Positions 34,512 to 43,000 of a stretch of DNA of 64,000 nucleotides are shown here, in pieces. Below the pieces are notes generated by a model. The model was not told the DNA's origin and ran no database searches. It saw only the letters and a list, made by a program, of their open reading frames with translations. Made by a program: the position numbers and the translations under genes. Numbering within the stretch: position 1 is the first letter of the stretch; the number at the start of each line of letters is the position of its first letter. This DNA comes from Rhizohabitans arisaemae (GTDB lineage: Bacteria > Actinomycetota > Actinomycetes > Streptosporangiales > Streptosporangiaceae). The DNA lies in the NCBI RefSeq assembly GCF_025996515.1, contig NZ_BLRH01000055.1, positions 186,001 to 250,000 on the forward strand. The letters are read 5' to 3'.

Positions 34512-35549
34512 TCAGAACAACAGCCGGTCGAGCAGTTCCGCGCGCGTGTGCACGCCGAGCTTCGCGTAGATCGACTTGAAATGGTGCTTGACCGTGTGCG
34601 GGCTGATGAACAGGTCGGCCGCGATCTCGCCGTCCCGCCGGCCGGTGAGCGCGCGCGTGGCGATCTCGATCTCGCGCGGTGTGAGCAGCGCCAGCCGGGT
34701 CGGCGCGATCGCGCGCGACGTCTCGTCCCGCGCGGTGATGACGGACACGATCACATCCGGCTGGTCCGGCAGCCGCTGTGAGGTGACGGTGAGCTGAAGC
34801 CCGGCCCACCGGCCGCCGTCGGCGATCCAGGTGGCCACGACCCCTTCGTCGTCGCAGTCGAAGAGCCGCTCGACCTCGGGGCGGACCTCCCCGAGCCGGT
34901 CCAGCAGAGCGACCGCGGGCCCGTTGAGACGACGCCGTGCCCGCCCCAGATCGGTCAGCACCACCGGGGTGCCGCACCGGTCCAGCGCTTCGGCCAGCTG
35001 GACGCGCTCACGCTCGTTCGAGGCACGCTCCCGTACGGCGGACACGGCGATGCCGAGCACCGTGGCCGCGACGTGCGCCGCGGTGCGGTCCTCCTCGGTG
35101 AACTCCGGCTGTCCGTCCCGCCTGGCCAGGTTCAGCGTGCCGACCACCTCGGCACCGACGACGATCGGGGCGCACAGCACCCGGGCCATGGCGTGCGGTG
35201 TGAACACGTCGTGCACGATCGGGAGCTTCAGCCACTCCTCCCTCGGCATCAGCGAGTCGCTGTCGCAGACCCGGCGGTCGCGCAGGGCGTGCTGGACGAC
35301 GGGATCCCGGTCCCGGCCGTGGCGTTCGTAGCTGTGCACGTAGTAGTTGCCCAGGCCCCGCACCTCCGCGGCGGCGGGACGCCCGGTGGCGTGATCGTGG
35401 ACGTAGACACCGGCGGCGAAGGATTCCAGGCGCCCGGGTGCCTCGTCGAGGAAGCGGCTCAGCAGGCGTTCGACGGAGGGTGAGGTGACCAGTTCGGCGA
35501 CGAGCGTGGGCGGCAGCGACCGGACCGGCTCAATGGGAAGGTTCCCCAT
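34512..35549 (-). CDS. GAF-domain LuxR-family transcriptional regulator
   Basis: A 345-residue regulator. Residues about 35-175 resemble a GAF sensor domain (VLCAPIVVGAEVVGTLNLAR, EFTEEDRTAAHVAATVLG). Residues about 280-345 form the LuxR-type helix-turn-helix: LLTPREIEIATRALTGRRDG, then SPHTVKHHFKSIYAKLGV. There is no receiver domain, so it should respond to a small ligand or a stress signal rather than phosphorylation. The ATG at 35549 follows a GGAG site. It lies next to, and on the same strand as, the flavin monooxygenase operon and may control it. Confidence 0.8.
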   Translation of the reverse strand: MGNLPIEPVRSLPPTLVAELVTSPSVERLLSRFLDEAPGRLESFAAGVYVHDHATGRPAAAEVRGLGNYYVHSYERHGRDRDPVVQHALRDRRVCDSDSLMPREEWLKLPIVHDVFTPHAMARVLCAPIVVGAEVVGTLNLARRDGQPEFTEEDRTAAHVAATVLGIAVSAVRERASNERERVQLAEALDRCGTPVVLTDLGRARRRLNGPAVALLDRLGEVRPEVERLFDCDDEGVVATWIADGGRWAGLQLTVTSQRLPDQPDVIVSVITARDETSRAIAPTRLALLTPREIEIATRALTGRRDGEIAADLFISPHTVKHHFKSIYAKLGVHTRAELLDRLLF

Positions 35550-35931
35550 GTGGTGCTCCACTCTGGATGCGCTCGGCCGGGCGGTGCCGCACCGAAGCGT
35601 CCGCCCAGACTAGCTCCACCCCCACCATCAGGGAAGATGCCGCGGACCGCCAGCCGCAGGGTCCGCTGAGCGGACCAGTTGCACGTCAAAGTCGGCAGCC
35701 GGCCCGGCCCTCCCTGCGCATCGGATCCCGGTGCCGCCGCACGGAACGCCGATCGACTCGTTCACCCTCGCCGACCTGACGAGACGTCCGCAGGACACCG
35801 CACCCGTCGGGCGCTCCACGGCGCGGCCCGTACCGCTTGGGCGGGGCGTCGTTCACATCGGCCGGTCCGGGGGCGGACACGCCGATGACCTGCCCGTGGA
35901 TGCGAGCAGGCCATCGGCGTGCGGGGAGCCG
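35550..35931. other. 382-base gap before the GAF-LuxR gene, promoter region
   Basis: No gene is recognised. The gap lies between the end of the flavin reductase gene and the start of the GAF-LuxR gene, both on the minus strand, so it should hold the LuxR promoter and perhaps a terminator. Short frames such as 35628-35819 have no family resemblance or ribosome site. Confidence 0.35.
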
Positions 35932-36450
35932 TCATCCGGTCAGACGGCCGCGGACGAAGAGCAACGACTCGCGGCTCGGATCGGATGTCAGCGAGACCAC
36001 GCGCCCGATGAGCATCCAGTGCGAGTTGTTGCGCAGCGTTCCGGCGAGTTCGCACTCGAACCGCGCCGCGGTGCCGGTCAGCAGCGGAGCCCCGAGCACG
36101 CCGGGTACGTGGTCCACGCCCACGAACTTGTCGGGATCCTTCGAGGCGAACAATTTTGCCGTGGCCGCCTGGTCGGAGGCGAGCACGTTCACCGCGAACA
36201 CCCCGGACCGTTCGATCGCCGACCACGTTCGCGACGTCGCCGCCAGGCAGACCAGCACCTGGGGCGGCTCCAGGGTGAGCGAGGTGAAGGCGTTGACGGT
36301 GACGCCGTACGGCTTCCCGTCGACGGTCGTGGTGACGACCACGACCCCGGTGGGGAACTGGGCGCACGCCGACCGGAAGGCGGCGGGGTCGGGCATCGGC
36401 GTCATCGTCGTCGGCTCCAGACACGGCTCACACGACGCGGTCGGAGTCAT
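35932..36450 (-). CDS. flavin reductase, HpaC/DszD-like
   Basis: A 172-residue flavin reductase of the two-component monooxygenase type. Family features are FRSACAQFPTGVVVVTTTVD near residue 25, GVTVNAFTSLTLEPPQVLVC near 50, and FECELAGTLRNNSHWMLIGR near 125. It supplies reduced flavin to an oxygenase partner. Its ATG at 36450 overlaps the stop of the acyl-CoA-dehydrogenase-fold monooxygenase by four bases, a strong sign that the two are partners. Confidence 0.85.
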   Translation of the reverse strand: MTPTASCEPCLEPTTMTPMPDPAAFRSACAQFPTGVVVVTTTVDGKPYGVTVNAFTSLTLEPPQVLVCLAATSRTWSAIERSGVFAVNVLASDQAATAKLFASKDPDKFVGVDHVPGVLGAPLLTGTAARFECELAGTLRNNSHWMLIGRVVSLTSDPSRESLLFVRGRLTG

Positions 36451-37658
36451 GGCGTGGTGCGCAGGGCCGGCGCCTGGCCCGGGTCGAGTCCCATGGAGAT
36501 CAGTCCGGCCATCTCCGCGCACGCCAGCGCGTTGGGCGGCATGATCGGGCCGGTCATGGCGTCACGGAGCATCCGCTCGTAACCCCGCCCGCGCATCAGC
36601 GAGTTGAGTCCGCCGGCGGTCGTACCGAGCGTGGAGATCGTGTGGATCACCGTGCCGACCATCAGCTTCGCCCGCAGGAACGCGGCACAGGTCGCAAGGC
36701 TCGGCCCGCTGTTCTCGTCGGCCTCCCACGCCGCGTGGTACATCATCAGCCGAGCCGCCTCGACCTGGGCCGCGATATGACCCATCGCGGTGCTGATCGT
36801 CGGGTGGTAGCCCATCGGCTGGGCGTGCCCCTTCGCGACCCGCGTCCCGAGCGCGCCCTGCAGCCACTCCGCCATCGCCTCGGCGACGCCCAGGTAGCAG
36901 CCCGTGTACCCGCCCCAGGCGATGTGGGCCTGCGCCACGATCCAGTTGCCCAGGAAGTCGCCGAACTCGCACAGGATCAGCTCCTCGGGCACGAACGCGC
37001 CGGTGATCTGGACCTGGTTGCTGCGGGTCGACCGCATCCCGAGGGTGTCCCAGTTGTCGGTGACCGTGATCGCGCCGTCCTGGCGCGTCGGCATCAGGAA
37101 GCCGACCACGTGGGTCGGGTCGTCCGCCCACTCCGGGTGGGCGAACATGAAGGCGTAGTCGCTCGCCTCCCAGAGGGAGGCGAACATCTTCATGCCGCTG
37201 ACCTCAAGCCCACCCGGCACCCGGCGCGCCGACAGGGACGGCATGTAGGTGGCCGGCAGCAGGCTGGAGGCGGACGGCTCGGAGAGCGGCGCGCAGATCA
37301 GCGCGCCGTCCCGCACCACCAGGTCGGCGACCCGCTTCTTGGCGTCGGCCGGCACGGCGTCGAGGACGGCGATGATCCGCGTCGCCACGTAGTGCATGTT
37401 GAAGCCCAGCGCGGTGGAGGCGTCGCCCTTGGCGAGCGCCTCGACGAGGGCGAGCCACTGGGTGGTCCGGGCGCCCAGGCCGCCGAGGTCTCGCGGCAGC
37501 GCGACGCCGTACAGCCCGGATTCGCGTAGCTTGCCGAAGTTCTCCGCGGCGATGCTGCGGTCACGGTCGTGGTCGTCGGCGTGCGGGGCGAACTCGGCAG
37601 CGAGCCGGGCGCCCAGTTCGGCCAGTTGCCGACTGTGTTCGTCGAGTTCGAAGTGCAT
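36447..37658 (-). CDS. acyl-CoA-dehydrogenase-fold flavin monooxygenase or dehydrogenase
   Basis: A 403-residue protein of the acyl-CoA dehydrogenase superfamily: N-terminal helical domain with LPRDLGGLGARTTQWLAL, middle beta domain with GMKMFASLWEASDY and WDTLGMRSTRSNQVQI, and C-terminal four-helix bundle with LGTTAGGLNSLMRGRGYERM. Because a flavin reductase follows directly, a group D flavin monooxygenase (DszC or HsaA type) is more likely than a true dehydrogenase. The ATG at 37658 is used. It probably hydroxylates an aromatic or sulfur/nitrogen compound whose aldehyde product is handled by the neighbouring dehydrogenase; this is inference. Confidence 0.78.
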   Translation of the reverse strand: MHFELDEHSRQLAELGARLAAEFAPHADDHDRDRSIAAENFGKLRESGLYGVALPRDLGGLGARTTQWLALVEALAKGDASTALGFNMHYVATRIIAVLDAVPADAKKRVADLVVRDGALICAPLSEPSASSLLPATYMPSLSARRVPGGLEVSGMKMFASLWEASDYAFMFAHPEWADDPTHVVGFLMPTRQDGAITVTDNWDTLGMRSTRSNQVQITGAFVPEELILCEFGDFLGNWIVAQAHIAWGGYTGCYLGVAEAMAEWLQGALGTRVAKGHAQPMGYHPTISTAMGHIAAQVEAARLMMYHAAWEADENSGPSLATCAAFLRAKLMVGTVIHTISTLGTTAGGLNSLMRGRGYERMLRDAMTGPIMPPNALACAEMAGLISMGLDPGQAPALRTTP

Positions 37659-37695
37659 GGTGCCTGTCTTCCTGATCGTCGGTGGGCCGGCGCCC

Positions 37696-39195
37696 TCAGG
37701 TCCACATCGGAGGACGCGTGGTGTCGAAGCTGGTGTGGACGACTTTGGTCGCGGTGTACTCAAGGAGGGTCGCGGTGGCTCCCTCGCGGCCGAATCCGCT
37801 CGCCTTGACGCCGCCCTGCGGCTGGCCGAGCGGTGTCGCGAACCAGGTGTTGACCCAGACCATCCCGGAGTCGAGACGGTCGGCGAGGCGGTGCGCCTGG
37901 CCGAGGTCGGCACTCCACACCCCGTTGGCCAGCCCGTACGCGACCCGGTTGACCCGGTCGACCACCTCGTCCTCGGAGGTCCAGGCCTCGACGGTGAGCA
38001 CGGGCCCGAAGAACTCCTCGCGGGAGGCGCAGGTCAGGCCGTCGGGGGACGCCAGGACGGTGGGACGGTAGTAGCTGCCTCCGGCCAACTCTTCGGACAT
38101 CTCGGGTGTACGGCCGCCGGCCCGGAGCTCGGCTCCCTCCGACAGCGCGGCCTGGACCCGCTTGGCGACCACGTCGCGGTGCCCGGCCGTGATCAGCGGG
38201 CCGAGCTGGGTCGCCGGATCGAGGGCGTCGCCCACGACGATCGCGTCGGCGCGCGCGGCGACCCGCTCCAGCAGCTCGTCGTACCGGTCGCGGTGCACCA
38301 TGAGCCGCGAGGAGGCGAAGCACACCTCGCCGTTCGCGGCGAAGATGCCGGTGAGCACGTCCTCGGTCACGGTGGACAGATCGGCGTCCGGGCACACCAC
38401 CATGGACCCCTTCCCGCCCAGCTCCATGACGGTCGGGATCAGCCGGTCCGCGACGTCGCCCAGGATGCGGCGCCCGGTCTCGGTGCCCCCGGTGAAGCTC
38501 ACCTTGGCCACCCCCGGGTGCGACACCAGCGCACGCCCGACGTCGTGGCCGAATCCGGTGACGACGTTGACGACGCCGGGCGGGAACAGGTCCTGCACCA
38601 GCCGGACGAACTCCACCGTGCTGACCGAGGCGAGTTCGGACGGCTTCACCACGACGGTGTTGCCCGCCGCCAGGGCGGGCGCCAGCTTGTGGGCGACCGA
38701 GATCAGCGGCGAGTTCCACGGGACGATCGCGGCGACGACGCCGACCGGACGCGGCTCGGTGAAGACGTGGGCGCCCGGGCCACAGGGCACGGTCCGCCCG
38801 TGCAGGTCCCGGACGACGCCGGAGAAGAAGCGGAAGATCTCCGCGGCCGTCGGCACGTCGATGAATCCGGCCTCGCGGACGGCCCGGCCGTTCTCGGTCG
38901 CGAGCAGGGCCGGCCACCGCGCGGCGTCCTGGGTGAGCCGTTCGGCCACGGCCCACAACAGGGCCTGCCGGGTGTCGAGCGAGGTCTGCCGCCAGGTCTG
39001 GAACGCCCGCTGAGCGGCCGCGACCGCGCGGTCCACGTCGCCTGCCGTACCCTCCGCGACCTGGGCCCAGACCCGGCCGGTACTGGGATCGACGGCGGGG
39101 AACGAGCGGTCGGCCGGTACCTCCTCGCCGCCGACCAGCAGAGGCTGCGGCGCGTCGAGCGTGAGCCGCGCGGTCGCGGTGTGCGTCGCGGTCAC
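37696..39195 (-). CDS. NAD(P)+-dependent aldehyde dehydrogenase
   Basis: A 499-residue aldehyde dehydrogenase. The catalytic Glu lies in VMELGGKGSMV and the catalytic Cys in NGEVCFASSR; the cofactor-binding VSFTGGTETGRRI and the PWNSPL motif are also present. It starts at GTG 39195, two bases after the stop of the SnoaL-like gene. It probably oxidises an aldehyde to an acid in the pathway with the flavin monooxygenase. The last ten residues (TTRPPMWT) are unremarkable. Confidence 0.88.
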   Translation of the reverse strand: MTATHTATARLTLDAPQPLLVGGEEVPADRSFPAVDPSTGRVWAQVAEGTAGDVDRAVAAAQRAFQTWRQTSLDTRQALLWAVAERLTQDAARWPALLATENGRAVREAGFIDVPTAAEIFRFFSGVVRDLHGRTVPCGPGAHVFTEPRPVGVVAAIVPWNSPLISVAHKLAPALAAGNTVVVKPSELASVSTVEFVRLVQDLFPPGVVNVVTGFGHDVGRALVSHPGVAKVSFTGGTETGRRILGDVADRLIPTVMELGGKGSMVVCPDADLSTVTEDVLTGIFAANGEVCFASSRLMVHRDRYDELLERVAARADAIVVGDALDPATQLGPLITAGHRDVVAKRVQAALSEGAELRAGGRTPEMSEELAGGSYYRPTVLASPDGLTCASREEFFGPVLTVEAWTSEDEVVDRVNRVAYGLANGVWSADLGQAHRLADRLDSGMVWVNTWFATPLGQPQGGVKASGFGREGATATLLEYTATKVVHTSFDTTRPPMWT

Positions 39196-39196
39196 G

Positions 39197-39589
39197 TCAG
39201 AAGCCGATGTGCTGGGAGTGGAACGGGTTGTCGATGCGGATGCGCCACGTGCCGTCGGCCTGGCGGCAGAAGACGTTGCTGTCCACGGCGCCCATCTCGA
39301 TCGGCTGCCCGTCCGGCCCGGTCCCGGCCAGATGCCACCTGAGCGCGACCAGGACGACGTCGCCCGCCTCGACCCGGTGCAGTTCCTCGACCGTCAGGTG
39401 GGGCTTGGTGTCGATGAACTGCTGAAGCGCCTCACGCAGGGCGGGCACCCCGCGGACGGGCTCCGTCCCCGGAGCCGTCCGGAAGACGGTGTTCTCGTCC
39501 CAGCAGGACATGGCCAGATCAAGGTCGCCGGCGTTCATCGCCTCGACGAACAACTCGTTGAGCTCGGTGACACTGTTGCGCGAACCCAT
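39197..39589 (-). CDS. SnoaL/NTF2-like protein
   Basis: A 130-residue protein with the cone-shaped SnoaL/NTF2 pattern: LNELFVEAMNAGDLDLAMSC, then WDENTVFRTAPG and VRGVPALREALQQFI, ending in WRIRIDNPFHS. Such proteins act as isomerases, hydratases or binding proteins for small molecules. The ATG at 39589 follows a GAGGAG site and it is the first gene of the operon running down to 35932. Its role beside the aldehyde dehydrogenase is not known. Confidence 0.78.
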   Translation of the reverse strand: MGSRNSVTELNELFVEAMNAGDLDLAMSCWDENTVFRTAPGTEPVRGVPALREALQQFIDTKPHLTVEELHRVEAGDVVLVALRWHLAGTGPDGQPIEMGAVDSNVFCRQADGTWRIRIDNPFHSQHIGF

Positions 39590-39772
39590 GGGTTGCTCCT
39601 CACGCTGGAAGGGCTGAATGTCCCCCCAACGTAGGTTTGGCCGCCGCCGCCCACATCCCACCCGAACGGGGTTCCCCCGGCATCCCCCACCCAGGGGATA
39701 CCGATCGTCACAGGTCGCACCCGGAGCGCACGAGGTCGGTCTGGAACGCCGGTCGCCACCCCCTCACCTCCG

Positions 39773-39885
39773 TGATCGTTGCGCTCTCCGCACCCCACAG
39801 GGTCCACACACCACAACGATCACCGCGCGCACAGCCACACCCGCACCCGGACACAGCGCCGGACGACCCGGCTCCACCCGTACCG
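39773..39885. repeat. 113-bp repeat, copy 1
   Basis: Copy 1 of a 113-base element that differs from copy 2 (39933-40045) at five positions by eye. It begins with TGATCGTTG and carries the inverse CAACGATCA at 39814-39822, so it can form a nine-base stem. It lies between the SnoaL-like promoter and the 3' end of the large helicase gene and has no coding signal. Confidence 0.8.
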
Positions 39886-39932
39886 AACCTCCACGAGGTC
39901 ACGCCCCCGACCGGAACACACCCACCCGTCCA

Positions 39933-40045
39933 TGATCGTTGCGCTGTACGCACCCCACAGTGGCCACACACCACAACGATCACCGCGCGCACAGCCACAC
40001 CCGCACCCGGACACAGCACCGGACGACCCGGCTCCACCCGTACCG
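39933..40045. repeat. 113-bp repeat, copy 2
   Basis: Copy 2 of the same element, 160 bases after the first. The nine-base arms TGATCGTTG and CAACGATCA are unchanged, while four of the five differences fall in the loop. It ends 30 bases before the stop of the helicase gene. Confidence 0.8.
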
Positions 40046-40074
40046 GACCTTGAGAGCCGGGTACGGGCCGCGGA

Positions 40075-43000
40075 TCAGACGAGGGGGCCGTCGGTGAGGA
40101 GGGGACGGAGAACCCGGAGGGCGGCGCCGCGGCTGAGTTCGTCGTGGACGGTCTGGTTGCGGAAGCCGCGCAGGCAGCCGTAGCAGGAGGTCTCCTCGCC
40201 GCAGTCGCAGTCGGAGACGCGGGCGAGCGCCGCCTCGGCCACCCGGTCGAGCGCTTCGGCGATGCGGACGGCGGCGCCGGCTCCGCCGGGGACGGTGTCG
40301 TACACGACGATGCCGGGCCTGCCGCCGGGGCGGGTGTCGAGGGTGCCGCCGATGTCGTCGCGGCTGAGCTCCAGCCGCTGCGCGGCGCCTTCGAGGAGGG
40401 CGTAAAGCAGGGACAGCCAGTGGCCGCGGCCCGCGTCGAGCGGCATGGCGAGGGGGTCGAGGGTGAGGCTGAGCAGGTCTGTCTCGTACGGGTGGGCGAG
40501 TGAACGCTGCCGGAACGGGCCGGTGCAGTCCGTGCCGCGCAGCAGATGGGGGTGGCTTCTGCCGTACTTGGCACCGACGGGCATCCCGGTCCCGCACCAG
40601 TCGCAGATCAGGTAGCCCGCCCGGGTCGGCCCCTCGGAGATCGCGATGAGCTGCCCCCGGGATCCGGCCCGGCTGTGCAGGACCGCGCCACCGGGGGACC
40701 GCCAGACGCGTTCCCGCACCTTCTCCGCGGCGTGGGACAGCACATGGGTGCTCCCGTTCCAGCTGCGTTTGGGGGGTGTCATGGTGGTACTGGTGGGTTT
40801 GGACTCGGCGACGAACCCGAACTCAGGCACGTAGTACCGCCGTGGCGGGCCGTCCGCGACGACCGAGCAGGACGGGCAGATCGGGTCGAGGTCCTCCTCA
40901 CCCTCCCAATAGCACCGGCAGTGCTCGCAGATCAGGTAGTGCTTCCCGACGAGTTCCCGGTCGGGCAGCCGGTACACCCCGCCGGATCGCCACAGCAGCC
41001 CACCGGCCACGACCTGGGCGCCGGGGGCGTACTCGTAGATCGCCGAGGTGAGGTCGCGGGTGAGTTCGAGTTTGGCGCCGACCGGCTCGCCGGAGTACGC
41101 GGTCCGCAGCTCGACGGTGTCCACCGGGAACCCGTACTTGGGCAGCACGTTCCGCGCGGCCAGATAGCCGAGAAGGTTCCGCCGCGTCAGGGTGTTGATC
41201 GTGTTGCCGTAGCGGAGCACCAAATGGTTCCGCCCCTGCTCGAAGGCCTGGCGGCGGCGCTCCTCGAAGACCTCCACATCGGCGGACAGCTGGAGCCTGA
41301 TCTCCTCCAGAAGCTTGGCCAGGCCGCCGACCCACTCGCCGGTGTCCACACCGATCTCCCGCCGGACCCGTTCCGGCAAAACCCGCAGCAGCGACCGCCG
41401 CACCCCCTCCGGCACCGGGGTCAGGAACGAGCGGACCCTGGTGGCCGGGGGCGCCGCGCCGACGAAGAACTCCCCCGCGGTACGCCACGTCTCGCCTCCG
41501 CTCTCCTTGGCGTGCCGGAAGAACGCGGCCAGAGCGATCGAATGGGCGTGCCTGCGGTCGATCCGCTCGTTGCCGACGGGCACGTACGGTGCCCGCACCC
41601 GACCGGCGATCATCGATGTGGGGTCCTGGTAGCGGGTGAGGTCGTGGGAGCGGCGCTGCGCGTAGGTGACGACGAGCGCCGCGGAGTCGGTACGGCGTCC
41701 CGCCCGGCCCGCGCGCTGCACGTAGTTGGCGGTGGTCGGAGGCATGTTGCGCAGGACGACCGACTGCAGCTCACCCACGTCCACGCCGAGCTCGAACGTG
41801 GTGGAGCAGGAGAGCACGTTGACCTCGCCGCCGAGGAACCGCCGCTGGATGTCGGCGGCCTCGGCGCCGGTCCACTGGGCGGTGTGCTCCCGGGCGACCA
41901 GCGGCACGGGCCGCATCGTCCGGTAGAGGACGCGATAGTGGTTGTCGTCCCGCTCGACCGGCGGCGGCTCGAATCGCTCCAGCGTCCCGGTGCACCGCAA
42001 CGTGGGACACACCCCCCGGACGGCGACGGCGACCACGCGGCGGCAGAGTGCGCACCGGTGGGCCGGCCGATCGGCCCGCGCCAGCCGTACCCAGGTGTGA
42101 TCGATCTGGCGGACCGTCCCCAGCCCTTTCTCCTGCCGGACGGCGAGCCACCCGTCCCGCCAGCCGACGATCAGCTTCCAGCAGCCGCGAAGCACCGACT
42201 CGGGGTCGTCCGGGGAGCCCACGGCCACAAGGACCCGCCGCACATAGTCGAGCCGGCGGTTCACCCCCCGGGTGGGCAGCCAGCTGAACACCCGACGCGA
42301 CGGCTCGGCCCCGTCCTCACGGACGAAGCGGGGCCCGCGGCGCGGGTCGAACGCCTCGTCGCCCGGATCGACCCCGTCGGGCATGTCCAGCACGCTCTGC
42401 TGGCGCAGGGTGCGGAGCAGCTCGGACAGGAGCGCCCAGCATTCCTCGTCGGTGAGCCCCAGCGAGCGGAGCGCGGGCGGGACGGCCCACCGGCGCTCCC
42501 GGTCCAGCTCCACCCGGAGCAGCCCGAGCCCTTCCAGGGACTGCCGGTCGTCGAGGGCGACGAGCTCCTGCATGACCCAGAGGCCCGTCGTACGCTCCCG
42601 TTCCTGCCGTGACATGCGCCGATGGAAGACGTGTGCCCGGTCGGCCGCCTTGGCCGTGTGGTACACCACGTCGGCGACGGTCGCGCTCTCGTCGTCCCTG
42701 GTGGCCGCGACCAGCCCTTCCAGGATGAGCCTGCGACGCTGGATCCCGGCGTAACTCGACTCCAGGTAGGGGGCGAAGAACGCCGCCGACTGCCTGCTGT
42801 CGCTGAAGCACAGCAGCTTGCGGCCCTGTCCCGGCTGGTCGGCCGTCTCGTCTGCGGCCGCTTCGGGGAGCGCCTGGTACAGGGCGGTGGTGAGCACCGA
42901 CACCGCCGCGTCGTTGCCGCTCTCGAACCGGCGCACCATGCCGGCCCCGCGCGCCCCGCAGGAGCCGCACCCGGCCGGGGAGTCCTGGCGGGTGTTGAGC

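Noticed and set aside
39773-40045. CRISPR array
   Set aside because: Only two units, 113 bases long with a 47-base gap and no cas genes nearby; it does not fit CRISPR repeat and spacer sizes.
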